Shown: positions 8,432 through 17,903, numbered from the stretch's first letter. The stretch: 64,000 bases of DNA from Pseudoroseicyclus_A sp041714655 (GCF_041714655.1 NZ_CP168219.1:3162001-3226000), one strand, 5' to 3'. Made by a program: numbers and translations. The notes: generated by a model not told the origin, from the letters alone.

Positions 8432-9961
8432 TCAGATCAGCGCCACCACCCAGATCAGCACCGCCGCGCCCGCGGCGCCGATGGCGGCCCAGGCCACCCG
8501 CTGGCCGGCGTCGAGGCGCTCGGCCTCGTCTTCCGCCCGGGCCGTGCGCTGCAGCGCCTCTTCGGCGAGGGCCGGCAGGCGGGGGCCGAAGCGGGCGAGG
8601 ACGCGGGCGGTGGCGGCGAGGTCGCGGAGCATGGCCTTCGGGCCGAGCTCTTCCTTGATGTAATCCTCCACCACCGGCCGGGCGACCTGCCAGATGTTGA
8701 TATGCGGATCGAGCGAGCGGGCCACGCCCTCGACCACCACCATGGTCCGCTGCAGGAGGATCAGCTCCGTCCGCGTCTGCATCCCGAAGCGCTCCGTCAC
8801 CTCGAAGAGATAGGACAGGAGCCGCCCCATGGAGATATGCGTCGCGTCCATGCCGAAAATCGGCTCGCCGACGGCCCGCAGGGCGCGGGCGAATTCGTCG
8901 ACCTCCCGGTCGGCGGGCACATAGCCGGCCTCGAAATGCACCTCCGCCACGCGGCGATAGTCGCGGCGGATGAAGCCGAAGAGGATCTCGGCATAGACGC
9001 GCCGCGTGTAATCGTCGATCCGGCCCATGATGCCGAAATCGAAGGCGATGAGCGTGCCGTCGGGGGCGACCTTGAGGTTGCCCTGATGCATGTCGCCGTG
9101 GAAGTAGCCGTCCCGCAGCGCATGCATGAGGAAGAGCTGCAGCACCCGCTCGGCCAGCGCCTTGCGGTCGATCCCGGCGGCGTCGATGGCGGCGAGATCG
9201 GCGAGGCCGATGCCCTCCGCCCAGCCGAGCGTCATGACGCGGCGGCCCGAGGCGTTCCACTTCACACGCGGCACGCGGAAGAGCGGATCGTCCTCGGTAT
9301 TGGCGGCGAATTCCGAGGCCGCGGCGCTCTCGAGCCTGAGGTCGAGCTCGGCGAAGAGCACGCTTTCGAAATGCTCCACCACGTCAATGGGGCGAAGGCG
9401 GCGGACGCCGGGCATCAGCCCCTCGATCATCCGGGCGGCAAAGCGGAAGGCGTCGGTATCGCGGCGGCAGGCGCGCTCGATGCCGGGGCGGAGCACCTTG
9501 ACCGCCACCTCCTCGCCCGTCTCGGCCAGCCGCGCATGGTGGACCTGGGCGAGCGAGGCCGCCGCCACGGGGCCGGAGAACTCCGAGAAGACCTCCTCCA
9601 CCGGCCGGCCGAGCTCGCGCGCCACCTCGGCGCGGGCGACCTCGGTCGGGAAGGGCGGCAGCTTGTCCTGCAGGACCTGAAGCTGGCGGGCGAGATCCTC
9701 GCCCACCACATCGGGGCGGGTCGAGAGGATCTGGCCGAACTTGATATAGGCCGGCCCCAGCTCGGTCAGCGCCCGGGTGACGGGCGGCAGCGAGGGGTCG
9801 CCCCGGTAGCCGAGCCAGCGGAAGGGCCAGCCGAGCACCCGCGTCACGGCGGCGACGAGCGGCGGCGCCTCCATCGCGCGCAGCACCTCGCCCATCGCCC
9901 CCGATCGCTCGAAGGTGGCGCCGGTGCGGATGAGGCGAAGGAGGTTGTGGGGGCCCCGCAC
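8432..9961 (-). CDS. ubiB: UbiB, ABC1/ADCK-type atypical kinase for ubiquinone synthesis
   Basis: UbiB is a membrane-anchored ATPase of the protein-kinase-like ABC1/COQ8 family, needed for ubiquinone biosynthesis. The 509-residue protein has the diagnostic KxGQ motif (AYIKFGQILSTRPD, about residue 75), the nucleotide-binding and catalytic-loop part GDMHQGNL at about 290, and IAFDFGIMG as the metal-binding DFG. The C-terminal 25 residues form a hydrophobic anchor (WAAIGAAGAAVLIWVVALI). The start is a GTG two bases after the ubiE stop, so the pair is an operon. Length and motifs are complete. Confidence 0.96.
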   Translation of the reverse strand: MRGPHNLLRLIRTGATFERSGAMGEVLRAMEAPPLVAAVTRVLGWPFRWLGYRGDPSLPPVTRALTELGPAYIKFGQILSTRPDVVGEDLARQLQVLQDKLPPFPTEVARAEVARELGRPVEEVFSEFSGPVAAASLAQVHHARLAETGEEVAVKVLRPGIERACRRDTDAFRFAARMIEGLMPGVRRLRPIDVVEHFESVLFAELDLRLESAAASEFAANTEDDPLFRVPRVKWNASGRRVMTLGWAEGIGLADLAAIDAAGIDRKALAERVLQLFLMHALRDGYFHGDMHQGNLKVAPDGTLIAFDFGIMGRIDDYTRRVYAEILFGFIRRDYRRVAEVHFEAGYVPADREVDEFARALRAVGEPIFGMDATHISMGRLLSYLFEVTERFGMQTRTELILLQRTMVVVEGVARSLDPHINIWQVARPVVEDYIKEELGPKAMLRDLAATARVLARFGPRLPALAEEALQRTARAEDEAERLDAGQRVAWAAIGAAGAAVLIWVVALI

Positions 9962-9963
9962 TC

Positions 9964-10707
9964 TCAGATCTTCCAGCCGGAATGGAGCGCGGCGATGCCC
10001 ATCGAGAGGTTCCGGTAGCTCGCCCGCTCGAAGCCGGCGGTGCGGAGCATCCCGAGGAAGGTCTCCTGATCCGGGAAGCGTCGGATCGACTCGACCAGAT
10101 ACTGGTAGCTGTCGCGGTCGCCCGTCACCATCTGGCCCATGGGCGGGATGACGTTGAAGGAATAAGCGTCGTAGAGCTTCTGGGCCATCGGAACGGGAAG
10201 CTGCGAGAACTCCAGCACCATCAGCCGCCCGCCGGGCCGGAGCACGCGGAAGGCCTCGTGCAGCGACTGCTGCGGGTCGGTGACGTTCCTTATGCCGAAG
10301 GAGATCGTGTAGACGTCGAAGGAGCTGTCTTCGAAGGGCAGCGCCATGGCGTCGCCCACCACCCAGTCGAGCTTGCCGGAGAGCGCCTCGGCCTCGGCCC
10401 GGCGCTTGCCGGCCTCGAGCATGCCCTCGGTCATGTCGCAGACGACGGCGGAAGCCTCGGGCGCCCGGGCGAGGAAGCGGAAGGCGATGTCGCCGGTGCC
10501 GCCGGCCACGTCGAGCAGGCGCTGGCCATTGCGCGGCGCCAGCCAGTCCATCATCGCGGCCTTCCAGACGCGGTGGATGCCGGCGCTCATCAGATCGTTC
10601 ATCAGGTCGTAGCGCGAGGCGACGCTTTCGAAGACGCCGCGCACCCGGCCGGCCTTCTCGGCCTCCGGTATGTCCTCAAACCCGAAATGCGTTCGCTTCT
10701 CGTCCAT
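9964..10707 (-). CDS. ubiE: Demethylmenaquinone/2-polyprenyl-benzoquinol methyltransferase UbiE
   Basis: UbiE is the C-methyltransferase that uses SAM in ubiquinone biosynthesis. The 247 residues begin MDEKRTHFGFEDIPEAEKA and contain the class I methyltransferase glycine motif LLDVAGGTGDIAFRF, the UbiE signatures YDLMNDLMSAGIHRVWK and SFGIRNV, and the C-terminal NLSMGIAALHSGWKI. I take the ATG at 10707, preceded by GAGGAAGGG. The longer open frame overlaps mutM and does not look like protein. It is divergent from mutM across 61 bases and leads the ubiE-ubiB operon. Confidence 0.97.
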   Translation of the reverse strand: MDEKRTHFGFEDIPEAEKAGRVRGVFESVASRYDLMNDLMSAGIHRVWKAAMMDWLAPRNGQRLLDVAGGTGDIAFRFLARAPEASAVVCDMTEGMLEAGKRRAEAEALSGKLDWVVGDAMALPFEDSSFDVYTISFGIRNVTDPQQSLHEAFRVLRPGGRLMVLEFSQLPVPMAQKLYDAYSFNVIPPMGQMVTGDRDSYQYLVESIRRFPDQETFLGMLRTAGFERASYRNLSMGIAALHSGWKI

Positions 10708-10768
10708 TCCCGGCCCTTCCTCTTCAACGAGATGGGGCTTACACCCGGGGGTTCCAAGGAGAAACCCC

Positions 10769-11626
10769 ATGCCCGAACTGCCGGAAGTCGAGACGGTGCG
10801 CCGCGGCCTCGCCCCGGCGATGGAAGGACAGGTGATCGCCGCCGCCGAAGTGCGGCGCGAGGGGCTGCGCTGGCCCTTCCCGGAGCGGCTCGCCGAACGG
10901 CTGACCGGGCGGCGGGTCGAGATGCTGGGGCGGCGGTCGAAATACATCCTCGCGGGGCTGGATGGCGGCGAGACGATGATCCTGCATCTGGGGATGTCGG
11001 GGCGGATGACGATCTCTGGCGAGGCGCCCGGGAGCTTCCGCCATGAGCGCGCGACGCCCGAGAAACACGATCACGTGGTGCTCGACATGGAAAACGGCGC
11101 GCGGATCGCGCTGAACGATGCACGGCGCTTCGGGGCGCTCGACCTCTGGCCGACGGCGCTGATCGAGACGCACAAGCTGCTGGCGGGCCTCGGGCCGGAG
11201 CCGCTCGGCAACAGCTTCGACGCCGCCTATCTGGCGGAGCGGCTCAAGGGGCGCGCCCTGCCGCTGAAGGCGGCGCTGATGGATCAGAAGATCGTCGCCG
11301 GGCTCGGCAATATCTATGTCTGCGAGGCGCTGCACCGGGCGCAGCTCTCGCCGCTCATGCCCTCCGGCGCGCTCGCGGACCCCGAGCCACTTGTCGCCGC
11401 TATCCGCGAGGTGCTGACCGAGGCCATCGCCGCCGGCGGCTCGTCCATCTCCGATCACCGGCAGGCGACGGGGGAGCTCGGCTATTTCCAGCACACCTTC
11501 CGCGTCTACGGGCGCGAGGGCGCGCCCTGCCCCCGCTGCGGCACGCCGGTCGAGCGGATCGCCCAGTCCGGCCGCTCCACCTTCCTCTGCCCGACCTGCC
11601 AGTCAGGACTGACCCCGCGGCATTGA
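10769..11626 (+). CDS. mutM: Formamidopyrimidine-DNA glycosylase
   Basis: MutM (Fpg) removes 8-oxoguanine and formamidopyrimidines from DNA by an N-terminal-proline glycosylase/lyase mechanism. The protein begins MPELPEVETVRRGL, placing the catalytic Pro and Glu directly after the initiator Met. It keeps the helix-two-turn-helix region (QKIVAGLGNIYVCEAL) and ends with a zinc finger CPRCG...CPTC. The start at 10769 has SD AAGGAG at a good distance. 285 residues is the normal size. It is divergent from ubiE, an order typical of Rhodobacterales. Confidence 0.98.
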   Translation: MPELPEVETVRRGLAPAMEGQVIAAAEVRREGLRWPFPERLAERLTGRRVEMLGRRSKYILAGLDGGETMILHLGMSGRMTISGEAPGSFRHERATPEKHDHVVLDMENGARIALNDARRFGALDLWPTALIETHKLLAGLGPEPLGNSFDAAYLAERLKGRALPLKAALMDQKIVAGLGNIYVCEALHRAQLSPLMPSGALADPEPLVAAIREVLTEAIAAGGSSISDHRQATGELGYFQHTFRVYGREGAPCPRCGTPVERIAQSGRSTFLCPTCQSGLTPRH

Positions 11627-11679
11627 CATGCCGGGCAGGGCAGCGTTGCCTCCCGCCACCCAGAAAACCGGAGCCCCCG

Positions 11680-12456
<777 letters not shown>

Positions 12457-12605
12457 GCGGGGCCTTTCCTTTTGCGGCGGGCTCCTCTATAGGCGCCCCC
12501 ATATGCGTGTGAGGCCCGCTTGGCCGGATGTCGCCGGTAGGGAACCCGACCCGGGTCGTTTCGACACGCTGCCATTATGTGAACGACGATCCGAGGACAA
12601 AGCCC

Positions 12606-12869
12606 ATGGCCAATTCGCCGCAATCCAAGAAGCGCGCCAAGCAGAACGCGACCCGCTACGCGATCAACAAGGCGCGCCGCTCGCGCATGCGCAGCTATCT
12701 CCGTAAGGTCGAGGAGGCCATCGCCTCCGGCGACCAGGCCGCCGCCGCCGAGGCGCTCAAGACCGCCCAGCCCGAGCTGATGCGCTCCGTCTCGAAGGGC
12801 ATCCTTCACAAGAACACCGCCTCGCGGAAGATGTCGCGCCTTGCCTCGCGCGTGAAGTCGCTGGCCTGA
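12606..12869 (+). CDS. rpsT: 30S ribosomal protein S20
   Basis: S20 binds 16S rRNA in the small subunit. The 87 residues start MANSPQSKKRAKQNATR and are Lys/Arg-rich with the family pattern KGILHKNTASRKMSRLASRVK. I chose the ATG at 12606 because this is the universal S20 N-terminus; the longer frame is spurious. SD AGGA lies upstream. The gene is followed by a textbook Rho-independent terminator. Its position just before dnaA is conserved in many alphaproteobacteria. Confidence 0.98.
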   Translation: MANSPQSKKRAKQNATRYAINKARRSRMRSYLRKVEEAIASGDQAAAAEALKTAQPELMRSVSKGILHKNTASRKMSRLASRVKSLA

Positions 12870-12893
12870 CAGCCAGGCATCGAGATCGAATGA

Positions 12894-12917
12894 GGGCGCC
12901 CCCGGGGCGCCCTTTTT
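12894..12917 (+). terminator. Rho-independent terminator of rpsT
   Basis: A perfect 8-bp stem GGGCGCCC/GGGCGCCC with a 3-base loop is followed directly by TTTTT, 25 bases after the rpsT stop. It separates rpsT from the dnaA region. Confidence 0.95.
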
Positions 12918-13228
12918 CATTTCGGAAGGATGAGCGGAAAATGAGCGCTTTCCGCGGCCCCGTCCGGCGCCGTCGCAGGGGCGATCACCGGCTTAACCTT
13001 TTTCAACCGATTCGGGCACTTGTCCCGTCAAGCTCTGCCGCAGCACCGCCGCCGCCGGCCACATCGCCGCTGCGGCTTTTCGGCCACCGGCCCGGCTAAG
13101 TCCCCCGAATTTCACGCGGCGCGGGATTCGGGCTCGGCAATCTCCTGAGTCAAGCGAGTTGTGGAGTTGTTTGTGCCGCGATCGGCGGGCTAGCTTGCCC
13201 GAGCGATTCACATCGTTCCTGGGGGGAC
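12918..13228 (+). promoter_or_regulatory. Spacer upstream of dnaA
   Basis: This 311-base stretch after the rpsT terminator has no coding potential that I trust. It holds short A+T-richer tracts (TTAACCTTTTTCAACC near 12992) and the G/T-rich string GTTGTGGAGTTGTTTGTG near 13160. The latter resembles, but does not match, DnaA boxes (TGTGGATAA). No perfect DnaA box is present here, so I do not call an origin. A dnaA promoter is expected here or in the following 300 bases. Confidence 0.4.
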
Positions 13229-13339
13229 ATGGCCGAATCCGAAAGACTGGCTCGCCTGCGTGACACGGTGATGAACCGTGACCCGTTTGCGGTCATGACG
13301 GAGTTCGAGTGCGCGGCCGACATCACTGGCCGAGTTTGA
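13229..13339 (+). CDS. Small ORF of unknown function upstream of dnaA
   Basis: A 36-codon frame starts ATG at 13229, four bases after a GGGGGG purine run, and encodes a charged peptide beginning MAESERLARLRDTVMNRD and ending AADITGRV. Composition looks protein-like (regular Arg/Glu/Asp, no low complexity). I do not recognise it. It could be a true small protein, a leader peptide for dnaA, or the N-terminal stub of a decayed gene. The 215 bases between it and dnaA contain no other frame I trust. Confidence 0.35.
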   Translation: MAESERLARLRDTVMNRDPFAVMTEFECAADITGRV

Positions 13340-13554
13340 TCCGTTTGCATCCGGCGGCAGGGCCGGGGCGGGCGGCCATGATCCTGTTGCCTGCGGCAAG
13401 GCGCCGACTGCGCCCGGCCGCCCCGGCAAGTTGTTGCCCGCGTGCACCAAGCTCGCGGCCCCCAGATCGAGGTAAGGCGCGCAGCCGGTGGCAGTCCGGC
13501 GCGGGACGGCGCATGTCGCCGCCCCCGGGGCAAACGAACGAGGGTCAAAAGGGC

Positions 13555-14919
13555 ATGACGAACGAAAAATGGGCAAGCCTGCGCGAAGACATGAAGGGCG
13601 CCATCGGGGCAGGGATCTGGAAGACCTGGATCGAACCGCTGGAATTCGCTGACCTGAAGGACGGCGTGGCCGCCTTCACCGCGCCGAGCCCGTTCTTCGG
13701 CAAATATGTTTCCGAGAATTTCGGCGAGCACATCCTCTACCAGCTCCGCCGCTCCGGCGAGAGCGTCGAGCGGCTGAGCTTCGGCGCCGCCAACCTCAAG
13801 GCCGAGCCGGGCGGCAAGCCCGGCGCCCCGGCCGCCGCCGCGACCGCCGCCCCCGCGGGCACGCCCCCTGCCCCGCCCGCCTCCAACGCCGGGCTCGATT
13901 CGCGCTTCACCTTCGAGCGCTTCGTCGTCGGCAAGCCGAACGAGCTGGCCCATGCCGCCGCCCGCCGCGTCGCCGAGGGCGGCGAGGTGACCTTCAACCC
14001 GCTTTTCCTCTATGGCGGCAACGGGCTCGGCAAGACGCACCTGATGCATGCCATCGCCCATGAGCTCCGCGCCCGCAGCCCCGAGAAGGTGGTCATCTAC
14101 CTCTCCGCCGAGCAGTTCATGTACCGCTTCATCGCGGCGCTGCGCGAAAAGCGCATGTTCGACTTCAAGCAGATGTTCCGAGCCGTGGACGTGCTGATGG
14201 TCGACGACGTGCAGTTCATCGCCGGCAAGGATTCCACGCAGGAGGAATTCTTCCACACGTTCAATGCCCTGGTCGATGCCCGCAAGCAGATCGTCATCTC
14301 CGGCGACCGCCTGCCCGGCGACATGAAGGACATGGAGGAGCGCATCCGCTCGCGCCTGCAATGCGGTCTGGTGGTGGACCTCCACCCCACCGATTTCGAG
14401 CTCCGCATCGGCATCCTGCAATCGAAGGTCGAGACCTATCGCGCGCAATATCCGGGGCTGGAGATCCGCGAGGGCGTGCTCGAATTCCTCGCCCACCGCA
14501 TCTCGACCAACGTCCGCGTGCTCGAGGGCGCGCTGACGCGGCTCTTCGCCTTCGCCTCGCTCGTCGGCCAGCCGATCACGCTCGATCTGGCGCAGGATTG
14601 CCTCGCCGACATCCTGCGCGCCTCCGACAAGAAGATCTCGATCGACGAGATCCAGCGGAAGGTCTCCGACCATTATTCCATCCGCCTTTCCGACCTCATC
14701 GGCCCCAAACGCGTGCGCCATTACGCGCGGCCGCGGCAGGTGGCGATGTTCCTCGCCAAGACCATGACCAACCGCTCGCTGCCCGAGATCGGCCGCCGCT
14801 TCGGCGGGCGCGACCACACCACGGTCATCCATGCCGTCAAGCGCATCGAGGAGCTCAAGGGCAAGGATGCGCAGATCGCCGAGGATCTCGAGCTCCTGCG
14901 CCGCGCGCTGGAGGCCTGA
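13555..14919 (+). CDS. dnaA: Chromosomal replication initiator DnaA
   Basis: DnaA is the AAA+ initiator that binds DnaA boxes and melts oriC. The 454-residue protein has an N-terminal DnaB-interacting domain (KTWIEPLEFADL) and an Ala/Pro linker at about 85-110. Walker A follows as YGGNGLGKTHLMHAI, with Walker B VDVLMVDDVQFIAGK and the sensor/box VII region. The C-terminal box-binding helix-turn-helix ends in GGRDHTTVIHAVKRIE. I use the ATG at 13555 (MTNEKWASLRED); the frame upstream is not DnaA-like. dnaN follows after 111 bases. Confidence 0.98.
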   Translation: MTNEKWASLREDMKGAIGAGIWKTWIEPLEFADLKDGVAAFTAPSPFFGKYVSENFGEHILYQLRRSGESVERLSFGAANLKAEPGGKPGAPAAAATAAPAGTPPAPPASNAGLDSRFTFERFVVGKPNELAHAAARRVAEGGEVTFNPLFLYGGNGLGKTHLMHAIAHELRARSPEKVVIYLSAEQFMYRFIAALREKRMFDFKQMFRAVDVLMVDDVQFIAGKDSTQEEFFHTFNALVDARKQIVISGDRLPGDMKDMEERIRSRLQCGLVVDLHPTDFELRIGILQSKVETYRAQYPGLEIREGVLEFLAHRISTNVRVLEGALTRLFAFASLVGQPITLDLAQDCLADILRASDKKISIDEIQRKVSDHYSIRLSDLIGPKRVRHYARPRQVAMFLAKTMTNRSLPEIGRRFGGRDHTTVIHAVKRIEELKGKDAQIAEDLELLRRALEA

Positions 14920-15030
14920 CCGGGCTCCCGCGGCGGCGCAATCCGCCACAAAGGCCTTGTGCCATGGGGGCAAGGCGCTAGTCTGCCGATCCCGGCCCGG
15001 AACGGCCGGGGTCAGAACGAGCGAGGGGTC

Positions 15031-16149
15031 ATGAAACTCAGCATCGAACGCGGCGCGCTCCTGAAGGCCGTGGCGCAGGCGCAATCGGTCGTCGAGCGGC
15101 GCAACACCATTCCGATCCTCGCCAATGTGCACATCGAGGCGGAGGGCGACACCGTGCGCTTCCGCGCCACCGATCTCGATGTCGAGGTGGTGGACAGGGC
15201 CCCCGCCCAGGTCGAGCGCGCCGGCGCCACGACCGTGCCGGCGGTGCTTCTGAACGAGATCGTCCGCAAGCTGCCCGATGGGGCGCTGGTGACGCTCTCC
15301 GACCAGTCTCATGCCGGGCGGCTCTCCATCGAGGCGGGGCGGTCGAGCTTCCAGCTCTCGACCCTGCCGAAGGAAGACTTCCCGGTGATGGCGAGCGCCG
15401 ATTACGCCGCGAATTTCGCGGCGCCGGCGGCGGTCTTGAAGCGGCTCTTCGACAAGTCGAAATTCGCGATCTCGACGGAAGAGACGCGCTACTACCTCAA
15501 CGGCGTCTATATGCATGTGGCAGAGACGCCCGACGGCCGGCGCCTGCGCTGCGTCGCCACCGACGGCCACCGCCTCGCCCGCATAGACGCCGCGCTCCCG
15601 CCGGGGGCCGAAGACATGCCGGGCGTGATCGTGCCGCGGAAGACCGTCGGCGAGCTCAGGAAGCTCCTCGAGGATGACGAGGCGGAGATCGCGGTCTCGG
15701 TCAGCGAGACCAAGGTGCGCTTCGCGACGCCGGATATCACGCTGACCTCCAAGGTCATCGACGGCACCTTCCCGGATTACAGCCGGGTGATCCCGCAAAA
15801 CAACACCAAGCGGCTGGAGGTCGACGCCGCCGAATTCGCCCGCGCGGTGGACCGCGTCGCCACCGTCAGCTCCGAGCGCAGCCGCGCCGTGAAGCTGGCG
15901 CTCGACGAGGACCGGCTGATGCTCTCCGTCAACGCCCCCGACTCGGGCGCGGCGGAAGAGGAGCTGGCCGTGGCCTATGGCGACGACAAGCTGGAGATAG
16001 GCTTCAACGCCAAGTACCTCCTCGAGATCGCGAGCCAGGTCGACCGCGAGAACGCCGTCTTCCTCTTCAACTCCTCGGGCGACCCGACGCTGATGCGCGA
16101 GGGCAACGACGAGAGCGCCATCTACGTGGTCATGCCGATGCGGGTGTGA
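15031..16149 (+). CDS. dnaN: DNA polymerase III beta sliding clamp
   Basis: DnaN is the ring-shaped processivity clamp. The 372 residues begin MKLSIERGALLKAVAQAQ and carry the three-domain clamp pattern, with VATDGHRLARID in the middle domain and the terminal YVVMPMRV that forms the protein-binding cleft. The ATG at 15031 follows GAGGGG. Its last 20 bases overlap the end of the oppositely oriented higA gene, which is unusual for dnaN and suggests that the toxin-antitoxin locus is an insertion. Confidence 0.98.
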   Translation: MKLSIERGALLKAVAQAQSVVERRNTIPILANVHIEAEGDTVRFRATDLDVEVVDRAPAQVERAGATTVPAVLLNEIVRKLPDGALVTLSDQSHAGRLSIEAGRSSFQLSTLPKEDFPVMASADYAANFAAPAAVLKRLFDKSKFAISTEETRYYLNGVYMHVAETPDGRRLRCVATDGHRLARIDAALPPGAEDMPGVIVPRKTVGELRKLLEDDEAEIAVSVSETKVRFATPDITLTSKVIDGTFPDYSRVIPQNNTKRLEVDAAEFARAVDRVATVSSERSRAVKLALDEDRLMLSVNAPDSGAAEEELAVAYGDDKLEIGFNAKYLLEIASQVDRENAVFLFNSSGDPTLMREGNDESAIYVVMPMRV

Positions 16150-16429
16150 CGGGGCGGGTGGGCAGCCGGCGCACGGCCTCGCCCACCGCCCGATCGGCCT
16201 CCGCCAGCTCGAACTGGGCCTGAAGGTTCAGCCAGAATTGCGGCTCCATGCCGAACCAGTGGCCGATGCGCAGCGCGGTATCGCCGGTGACGGCGCGCTT
16301 TCCTGCGATAATCTGGCTGATGCGATTGGGCGGCACCTCGATCGCGCGTGCGAAGGCGGTGGGTGTGATACCCATCTCCTCCAGCTCTTCCTTCAGGACG
16401 GCGCCGGGGTGAATGGCTCTGGCGAACAT
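16130..16429 (-). CDS. higA: HigA-type antitoxin
   Basis: HigA is a Cro/C1-type helix-turn-helix antitoxin that binds HigB and represses the locus. The 99 residues contain the HigA signature HPGAVLKEELEEMGITPTAF and the HTH region (PPNRISQIIAGKRAVTGDTA), followed by ALRIGHWFGMEPQFWLNLQ, all intact. SD AGGAG precedes the ATG. It lies 3' of higB, the usual higB-higA order. The C-terminal ten residues are encoded antisense to the end of dnaN. The reading frame is complete although the toxin gene is broken. Confidence 0.95.
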   Translation of the reverse strand: MFARAIHPGAVLKEELEEMGITPTAFARAIEVPPNRISQIIAGKRAVTGDTALRIGHWFGMEPQFWLNLQAQFELAEADRAVGEAVRRLPTRPVTPASA

Positions 16430-16438
16430 GCAGGTCTC

Positions 16439-16723
16439 CTAGTGGTAGTCGGTGATCTCCACCTCCGACGGCCGGGATTGCCCCTCGGGCCAGCGGAAGC
16501 AGAGCCGCTATTGTGCGTTGATCCGGATCGAGAATTGCCCCGCCCGGTCACCGCGGAGCGCCTCTAGCCGATTGCTCGGCAGGGCACGCAGCGCAGCAAG
16601 GTCGGGTGCGGCATTGAGGATCGACAGACGCCGCGCCGCCTGCGCCTCGATGGAAGAGAACGCGCGGACCCGCTCGCCGAACGCGAAACTGGCTGTCCTC
16701 CGGTCTCGATAGCTCAAGATCAT
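16439..16723 (-). pseudogene. higB: HigB-type toxin gene with internal amber codon
   Basis: HigB toxins are RelE-like ribosome-dependent mRNA endonucleases. The frame starts ATG at 16723 (MILSYRDRRTASFAFGERVR) and reads through LRALPSNRLEALRGDRAGQ and SIRINAQ, then meets TAG at 16508-16510. It continues in the same frame as RLCFRWPEG...VEITDYH to a second TAG at 16439-16441. In the family the interrupted position is the Trp of the INxQWRLCFRW motif, so TGG has become TAG. The remainder of the protein is intact, so the loss is recent or is a sequencing error. The 71-residue product would lack the last two strands and should be inactive. Confidence 0.9.
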
Positions 16724-16817
16724 TGATGGAAGATTATGACGCTGTACGTCACTCGTCAATGCTGCCGTCACCGCTCCCCGCTTGCCCCCCCGCGCGAACC
16801 CCCCGATAGTCGCGCCG

Positions 16818-17903
16818 ATGCCCCGCCTCGCCAGCCTCACCCTGTCGCATTTCCGCTCCTGGCGCCGCGCGCGCCTGGCGTTCGACGGGCGGATCGTGGC
16901 GATCCATGGGGCGAACGGCGCCGGCAAGACCAATCTCATCGAGGCGATCTCGCTCCTCTCCCCCGGCCGCGGCCTCCGGCGGGGCACGGCGGAGGAGTTC
17001 TCGCGCCGCCCGGAGGGGCTCGGCTGGAAGATCGCGGCAGAGCTGGAGGGCGGGCAGGAGGTCGAGACCTCCGCCGAGCCCGGCCAGACCCGCTCCGTCC
17101 GCATCGGCGGCAAGGCGGCGGCGCAGGTGGCGCTGGCGGAGGAGCTGCGGCTCCTCTGGCTGGTGCCGAGCATGGACAGGCTCTTCATCGAGGGCGCCGA
17201 GGGGCGGCGGCGCTTTCTCGACCGGGCGGCGATGAGCTTCGCCCCGGCCCATGCCGAGGCGACGCTGGCCTATGACAAGGCGATGCGCGAGCGGAACCGG
17301 CTCCTGAAGGACATGATCCGCGACGCGCATTGGTACGAGGCGCTGGAGGGGCAGATGGCCGCTGCCGGCGCCCGCATCCAGGCGGGGCGGCAGGCGGCGA
17401 TCGGGGCGCTGATGGCGGCGCAGAACGCCGCGGCCACGGCCTTCCCCGCCGCGACGCTGGCGCTCACGCATCCCGAGGCGGGCCCGCAAGGGTCCGATGA
17501 GGGGCTGCGCGGGCTCTATGCCGAGGGGCGGCGCCGCGACATGGCGGCGGGGCGCACGCTCGACGGGCCGCACCGCGCCGATCTGACGGCGCTCTGGGCC
17601 GAGAAGGGCATGCCGGCCGCCGATTGCTCCACCGGCGAGCAGAAGGCGCTGCTGATCTCGCTGATCCTCGCCAATGCGCGGGCGCTGGCGGCCGAGGGGC
17701 CGCCGCCGATCCTCCTCCTCGACGAGGTCGCCGCCCATCTCGACGCCGCCCGCCGCGCGGCGCTTTATGACGAGATCCATGCCCTCGGCGCCCAGGCCTT
17801 CCTGACCGGCACCGGCCCGGAGCTCTTCGAGGAGCTGGGGGAGCGGGCGGAGCGCATCGAGATTCGCGAGGAAGAGGGAGAGAGCCATGTCCATCGAGAT
17901 TGA
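16818..17903 (+). CDS. recF: DNA replication and repair protein RecF
   Basis: RecF is an SMC-like ATPase that loads RecA at gaps with RecO and RecR. The 361 residues show Walker A IHGANGAGKTNLIEAISLL (about residue 32), the RecF-specific RRRFLDRAAMSF, the ABC signature region CSTGEQKALLISLILA and Walker B ILLLDEVAAHLD. I use the ATG at 16818 (MPRLASLTLSHFRSW). The gene follows dnaN after the inserted higBA locus and overlaps the next gene by 17 bases. Confidence 0.97.
   Translation: MPRLASLTLSHFRSWRRARLAFDGRIVAIHGANGAGKTNLIEAISLLSPGRGLRRGTAEEFSRRPEGLGWKIAAELEGGQEVETSAEPGQTRSVRIGGKAAAQVALAEELRLLWLVPSMDRLFIEGAEGRRRFLDRAAMSFAPAHAEATLAYDKAMRERNRLLKDMIRDAHWYEALEGQMAAAGARIQAGRQAAIGALMAAQNAAATAFPAATLALTHPEAGPQGSDEGLRGLYAEGRRRDMAAGRTLDGPHRADLTALWAEKGMPAADCSTGEQKALLISLILANARALAAEGPPPILLLDEVAAHLDAARRAALYDEIHALGAQAFLTGTGPELFEELGERAERIEIREEEGESHVHRD

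Noticed and set aside
8274..8663. Open frames on the plus strand opposite ubiB and in its spacer
   Set aside because: They are antisense shadows of ubiB codons or repeat sequence, with low-complexity Arg/Ala/Pro translations.
12539..12558. Possible EcfG promoter before rpsT (GGAAC ... CGTT)
   Set aside because: The spacing between the two elements is only 11 bases; 16-17 are needed.
12918..13554. Chromosomal origin at the rpsT-dnaA spacer
   Set aside because: No perfect DnaA box and no strong A+T-rich unwinding region; only a loose GTTGTGGAG-like string.
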